Positions 60,899-64,000 of a stretch of DNA of 64,000 nucleotides are shown here, piece by piece (the stretch's first letter is position 1; each line of letters starts with the position of its first letter). Origin of the DNA: Amycolatopsis sp. DSM 110486. GTDB taxonomy: Bacteria; Actinomycetota; Actinomycetes; Mycobacteriales; Pseudonocardiaceae. The stretch lies in the NCBI RefSeq assembly GCF_019468465.1, contig NZ_CP080519.1, forward strand, positions 4,727,001-4,791,000, read 5' to 3'. The notes beneath the pieces were generated by a model, which worked only from the letters and a program-made list of their open reading frames with translations, searched no databases and was not told where the DNA came from. Both the position numbers and the translations under genes were made by a program.

Positions 60899-61155
60899 AC
60901 ACGCAGTCGATCCGGCGCTGGCTCGACCGGCTGGGCGTGCCCGCGGAGGTCGTCTCCGTCGGCACCGAGGCCGACAACGCGTGGTGCCTCATGCCCGCCG
61001 ACGACGAGGGCTGGGAAGTCTTCTGGCGCGAGCAGGGCAACCGCTACGACTGGGCGCGCTTCACGTCCGAGCAGGTCGCCTGCCACTACCTGTTCGGCCG
61101 CCTCGCGTGGTCGCAGGTCGCGCGCGGCGCTGTCGGCGTGCTGCCCGGACACTGA
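60895..61155 (+). CDS. Small probable immunity protein for the TNT toxin
   Basis: 86 aa, acidic: MNTQSIRRWLDRLGVPAEVVSVGTEADNAWCLMPADDEGWEVFWREQGNRYDWARFTSEQVACHYLFGRLAWSQVARGAVGVLPGH. The ATG lies inside the toxin stop (ATGA), so toxin and partner are translated together. Size and layout (small, acidic, Trp-rich, right behind the TNT gene) suit an immunity protein or an inhibitor, like IFT for CpnT, though I see no clear similarity to IFT by eye. A terminator follows, so the pair ends the unit. Confidence 0.7.
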   Translation: MNTQSIRRWLDRLGVPAEVVSVGTEADNAWCLMPADDEGWEVFWREQGNRYDWARFTSEQVACHYLFGRLAWSQVARGAVGVLPGH

Positions 61156-61158
61156 ACC

Positions 61159-61194
61159 GCTCGCGAGTGGCGGGGCGAACCGCCACTCACGAGC
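61159..61194. terminator. Bidirectional hairpin terminator
   Basis: GCTCGCGAGTGGCGG (61159-61173) pairs with CCGCCACTCACGAGC (61180-61194) at 14 of 15 positions, loop GGCGAA, between convergent genes. Confidence 0.85.
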
Positions 61195-61224
61195 CCGTCG
61201 GAGCAGTACCAGGAGCAGGCCGGC

Positions 61225-62013
61225 TCAGCGCTTGAGCACGGCCAGCGCGGCGTCGTGCAGCGCGCCGTTGCTCGACAACGCCGAGCCGCCCTCGTAGGTC
61301 GCCGCGCCCGTGAGGTCGCTGAACCGCCCGCCGGCCTCCGTCACGAGGACCTGCGCGGCCGCGACGTCCCACGGGTTCACAATGCACTCCGCCGCGAGGT
61401 CCAGCGCGCCCTCCGCCACCAGGCAGTGCTGCCAGAAGTCGCCGAACGCGCGGCTCTCCCAGCAGGCCTCCGTCAGCGCGAGGTACTTCTCGCGGGAGTG
61501 GTACTCGGTCCACGTGTTGAGGTCCGTCGTGGAGAGGTACGCGTCTTCCAGCGAAGCCACGGCCGACACCGCGAGCCGCCGCACGCCGGCCGTGTCGCTG
61601 CAGTACGCGCCGTCGCCGCGCGAAGCCCACCAGCGGCGGCCCAGCAGCGGCGCGGTGATCATGCCGACGACGGGCGAACCGTCCTCGACCAGCGCGATCA
61701 GCGTGGCCCAGACCGGCACGCCGCGCAGGAAGTTCTTGGTTCCGTCGATCGGGTCGAGCACCCACGCGCGGCCGGTCGCGCCGGCCGTACCACCGCGTTC
61801 TTCGCCCGCGACCGCGTCGCCGGGGCGCTCTGTGGCGAGGATCGCACGGATGGCGTCCTCGACGGCGGTGTCCGCGTCGGTCACCGGAGTGCGGTCGGGT
61901 TTGCGGGACACCGAGAGGTCGAGCGCGCGGAAACGCGCTGTGGTGATCGCGTCGGCGGCGTCAGCCAGCCGGGTGGCAAGGGTCAGATCATCCTCATAGC
62001 CAGGCACGGTCAC
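61225..62013 (-). CDS. hisN: Histidinol-phosphatase (inositol monophosphatase family)
   Basis: 262-aa Mg-dependent phosphatase. Metal motifs: GDAVAGEERGG (about 65-75, Glu), WVLDPIDGTKNFLRGVPVWATLIALVEDG (about 83-112, DPIDGT) and CIVNPWDVAAAQVLVTEAGGRFSDLTG (about 210-235, WD). The sequence between, e.g. LRLADAADAIT-like N-terminus with RKPDRTPVTDADTAVEDAIRAIL, is closest to the actinobacterial HisN that removes phosphate from histidinol phosphate. GTG start at 62013. Divergent from the two-component system; other IMPase substrates cannot be excluded. Confidence 0.88.
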   Translation of the reverse strand: MTVPGYEDDLTLATRLADAADAITTARFRALDLSVSRKPDRTPVTDADTAVEDAIRAILATERPGDAVAGEERGGTAGATGRAWVLDPIDGTKNFLRGVPVWATLIALVEDGSPVVGMITAPLLGRRWWASRGDGAYCSDTAGVRRLAVSAVASLEDAYLSTTDLNTWTEYHSREKYLALTEACWESRAFGDFWQHCLVAEGALDLAAECIVNPWDVAAAQVLVTEAGGRFSDLTGAATYEGGSALSSNGALHDAALAVLKR

Positions 62014-62049
62014 GATGGTTTCACGGGTGTTCGCCGTAAGGTTGGCGAG

Positions 62050-62757
62050 GTGAGCATGGTCCTACTTGCCGAAGACGATCCCACCATCGCCGAGCCGCTG
62101 TCCCGGGCGCTGCAGCGAGAGGGGTACGAGGTCGAGGTCGTCACCGATGGACCGGCGGTGCTCGGCGCCACCTCCGCCCACCGCGTCGACCTGCTCGTGC
62201 TCGATCTGGGCCTGCCGGGCATGGACGGGCTGGAGGTGTGCCGCAGACTGCGCGCCGGCGGCACCGAGCTGCCGGTGCTGATGCTCACCGCCCGCACCGA
62301 CGAGGTCGACTTCGTCGTCGGGCTCGACGCGGGGGCCGACGACTACGTGGCCAAGCCGTTCCGCCTGGCGGAGCTGCTGGCCCGCATCCGCGCGCTGCTG
62401 CGCCGCCGGGTGCCGGAGGTGCTCGAGTCCGGGGGCGTCCGCATGGACCTCGGGGCGCGGCTCGTCACCGTCGACCTGCACGAGGTGCAGCTGGCGAACA
62501 AGGAGTTCGAGCTCCTGCGCGTGCTGATGACGCGCGCGGGCCAGGTCGTGAGCCGCGACGAGATCCTCGCCGAGGTGTGGAACGAGCTGGAGTCGAAGAC
62601 TTCGAAAACGCTCGACATGCACATGTCCTGGCTGCGGCGCAAGCTCGCCGTCGCGGCCGACGAGGCGGCCGGGCGCCCCGCCAAGTCCACGCACTCCGAC
62701 GGCGAACGGCGCATCGCGACCGTCCGCGGTGTCGGCTTCCGCTTCAACGTCGAATAG
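62050..62757 (+). CDS. OmpR/PhoB-type response regulator
   Basis: 235 aa. Receiver VLLAEDDPTIAEPLSRALQREGYEVEVVTDG with phospho-Asp about 52 (LLVLDLGLPGMDG), Thr in LMLTARTD and Lys in DDYVAKPF; C-terminal winged helix: GARLVTVDLHEVQLANKEFELLRVLMTRAGQVVSRDEILAEVWNELESKTSKTLDMHMSWLRRKL (about 137-200). GTG 62050 is 7 nt after TAAGGT (62037-62042): leaderless. The partner kinase follows after 9 bp. Signal and targets unknown. Confidence 0.92.
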   Translation: MSMVLLAEDDPTIAEPLSRALQREGYEVEVVTDGPAVLGATSAHRVDLLVLDLGLPGMDGLEVCRRLRAGGTELPVLMLTARTDEVDFVVGLDAGADDYVAKPFRLAELLARIRALLRRRVPEVLESGGVRMDLGARLVTVDLHEVQLANKEFELLRVLMTRAGQVVSRDEILAEVWNELESKTSKTLDMHMSWLRRKLAVAADEAAGRPAKSTHSDGERRIATVRGVGFRFNVE

Positions 62758-62766
62758 CGTCGCGCG

Positions 62767-64000
62767 ATGAGCATGCGCCGCCGCATCCTGATGGCGATCC
62801 TGCTGGCCGTGCTCGTGACCGCGGCCGTGCTCGGGATCCCGCTCGGCGTCACGGCCTGGCGGCTGGTGGAGAACCTCAACCGCGAGAGCCTGGCCGAACG
62901 CGCGCGGGTGATCGCCGCGACCGTCGACACACAGGTCGCCAACGGCGACGACATCGACATCCAGCAGTTCCGCGTGGGCGTGCCGCACGGCGGGTTCCTG
63001 GAGGTCCGCGGCGACGGGCTGATCGAGAAGCACCTCGGCGTGAACCCCGGGCCCGACCCGGTCGTGGAGATCGTGCCGACGGCACGCCACGGTGAGGTGG
63101 TCCTGTCGATCCCCAGGGGTCCCGTCCGCACGAAGCAGACGCAGGTGACGCTGCTCGTGGTGCTGCTGGTGGTGCTGTCCGTCGGCACCGGCGCGGTGGT
63201 GGCGACGGTGACCGCGCGCCGGCTGGCGAAACCGTTGCGGCACGTCGCGGACCGCGCGTCGCGCCTCGGCGGCGGTGACTTCCGGCCCGACCCGGGCCGC
63301 TACCGCGTGGCCGAGCTGGACATGGTCGCGGAGGCGCTGGACACGTCGGCCTCGGCGCTGGCGCAGCTCGTGCAGCGGGAGCGGCAGCTCGTCGGCGACG
63401 TCTCGCACCAGCTGCGCAGCCGGCTCACCGCGTTGCAGCTGCGGCTGGAACCGCTGACGGTGCACGGCGACCCCGACGTCGTCGAGGAGTCGCGGGCCGC
63501 GCAGGAGCAGGCCGACCGCCTGGCCGAAGCCCTCGACGAGCTGCTCGCCGCCGCCCGCGCGGCTCGCGAGGTGGACGCCGAGCCCGTCGACCTGCACGCG
63601 ACGCTGCCGCAAGTCGCGGAGGAGTGGCGCCAGCTGCTGCGCGTCGAGGGCCGCAACCTGCGCCTGAAGATCGCCGACGGCCTCATGGCCCGCGCGACCC
63701 CCGGCCGCCTGCGCGAGGTCATCGGAGTCCTACTGGACAACGCTCTGCGCCACGGTGCCGGCACCGTCACTCTCGCCGCGCGCCGTGGCGAGTCCGACGC
63801 CACCGTCGTCATCGAGGTCGGCGACACCGGCTCCGGCGTGCCCGACGAGCTCGCCCCGCACATCTTCGAACGCGGCTTCTCCGGCGGTGGCTCCACCGGT
63901 GTCGGCCTCGCCCTGGCCCGCGCCCTCGTCGAAGCCGACGGCGGCCGCCTCGAACTGTCGAACAAGCGTCCGGCGATCTTCAGCCTGTTCCTGAAGGTGC
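62767..64000 (+). CDS. Sensor histidine kinase (3' end beyond window)
   Basis: At least 411 aa, no stop before the window end. MSMRRRILMAILLAVLVTAAVLGIPLG span, a short outer loop with VGVPHGGFLEVRGDGLIEKHLGVNPGPDPVVEIVPTARHG, a second span (TLLVVLLVVLSVGTGAVVATVTA), a HAMP domain, then HisKA with DVSHQLRSRLTALQLRLEPL (reactive His about 214) and HATPase: EVIGVLLDNALRHGAGTVTLAAR, VIEVGDTGSGVPDELAPHIFERGFSGGGSTGVGLALARALVEADGG. Cognate of the preceding OmpR-type regulator. The small sensor loop suggests an envelope or membrane signal. Confidence 0.92.
   Translation, partial: MSMRRRILMAILLAVLVTAAVLGIPLGVTAWRLVENLNRESLAERARVIAATVDTQVANGDDIDIQQFRVGVPHGGFLEVRGDGLIEKHLGVNPGPDPVVEIVPTARHGEVVLSIPRGPVRTKQTQVTLLVVLLVVLSVGTGAVVATVTARRLAKPLRHVADRASRLGGGDFRPDPGRYRVAELDMVAEALDTSASALAQLVQRERQLVGDVSHQLRSRLTALQLRLEPLTVHGDPDVVEESRAAQEQADRLAEALDELLAAARAAREVDAEPVDLHATLPQVAEEWRQLLRVEGRNLRLKIADGLMARATPGRLREVIGVLLDNALRHGAGTVTLAARRGESDATVVIEVGDTGSGVPDELAPHIFERGFSGGGSTGVGLALARALVEADGGRLELSNKRPAIFSLFLKV

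Overview
The window is high-GC actinobacterial chromosome with strong G/C at codon third positions, many GTG/TTG starts and many -10 boxes placed so that transcripts would be leaderless. Gene content and order (pmmB, punA, an M20 amidohydrolase, lpdA, glpD, accA, maf, accE/accD, birA, a PH-domain protein) match the Mycobacterium tuberculosis Rv3278c-Rv3308 neighbourhood as I remember it. The additions and style suggest Pseudonocardiaceae, most likely Amycolatopsis or a close relative. The genus call is inference.

Layout. 1-3.8 kb: a TetR-pmmB pair divergent from an F420/FMN luciferase-like oxidoreductase and a GT1 glycosyltransferase. 3.8-6.9 kb: purine nucleoside phosphorylase, an ABA4-like and another membrane protein with a micro-ORF between them, and a divergent MerR regulator. 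6.9-13.8 kb: a transmembrane Ser/Thr kinase divergent from mutA-mutB-meaB. 13.8-17 kb: repeat-rich intergenic DNA, a small surface protein, an M20 amidohydrolase, a perfect 54-bp palindrome and a gamma-glutamylcyclotransferase-like gene. 17.2-21.6 kb: lpdA, then two related secreted proteins and a lipoprotein-type class F sortase, then a VOC protein. 21.7-26.1 kb: glpF-glpK divergent from glpD. 26.2-33.7 kb: GNAT, secreted protein, LuxR-type two-component system, two DUF1707 proteins, accA and small genes. 33.8-38.7 kb: dicarboxylate symporter, maf, a non-coding stretch with a possible micro-gene, and a PadR-controlled 14-TMS exporter. 38.9-42.8 kb: an MFS exporter divergent from its TetR, then accD-accE. 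42.9-50.8 kb: GNAT, MarR/AraC-linked flavoprotein reductases, an HTH-TM-NBR1-like protein, a TolB-like/MFS pair and a secreted phosphoesterase. 50.9-52.2 kb: a methyltransferase relic next to an IS5-family element. 52.2-55.6 kb: AraC/SDR, a GNAT-like gene and a frameshifted pseudogene. 55.6-59.95 kb: a NlpC/P60 cell-wall enzyme divergent from birA, then PH protein, HMG-CoA lyase and GNAT. 60-61.2 kb: a TNT-domain NAD+ glycohydrolase overlapping a small probable immunity gene. 61.2-64 kb: hisN and an OmpR-type two-component system, the kinase cut by the window edge.

How the genes fit together. AccA, AccD and AccE are the biotin-dependent propionyl/acetyl-CoA carboxylase, and BirA would biotinylate AccA. 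MutA/MutB with the chaperone MeaB carry methylmalonyl-CoA to succinyl-CoA, and HMG-CoA lyase ends leucine breakdown. The glp genes take up glycerol and oxidise it to dihydroxyacetone phosphate. The most unusual items are the TNT toxin/immunity pair, the sortase F locus with an anchored and an unanchored version of the same protein, the bacterial NBR1-like protein, and several structured non-coding intervals.
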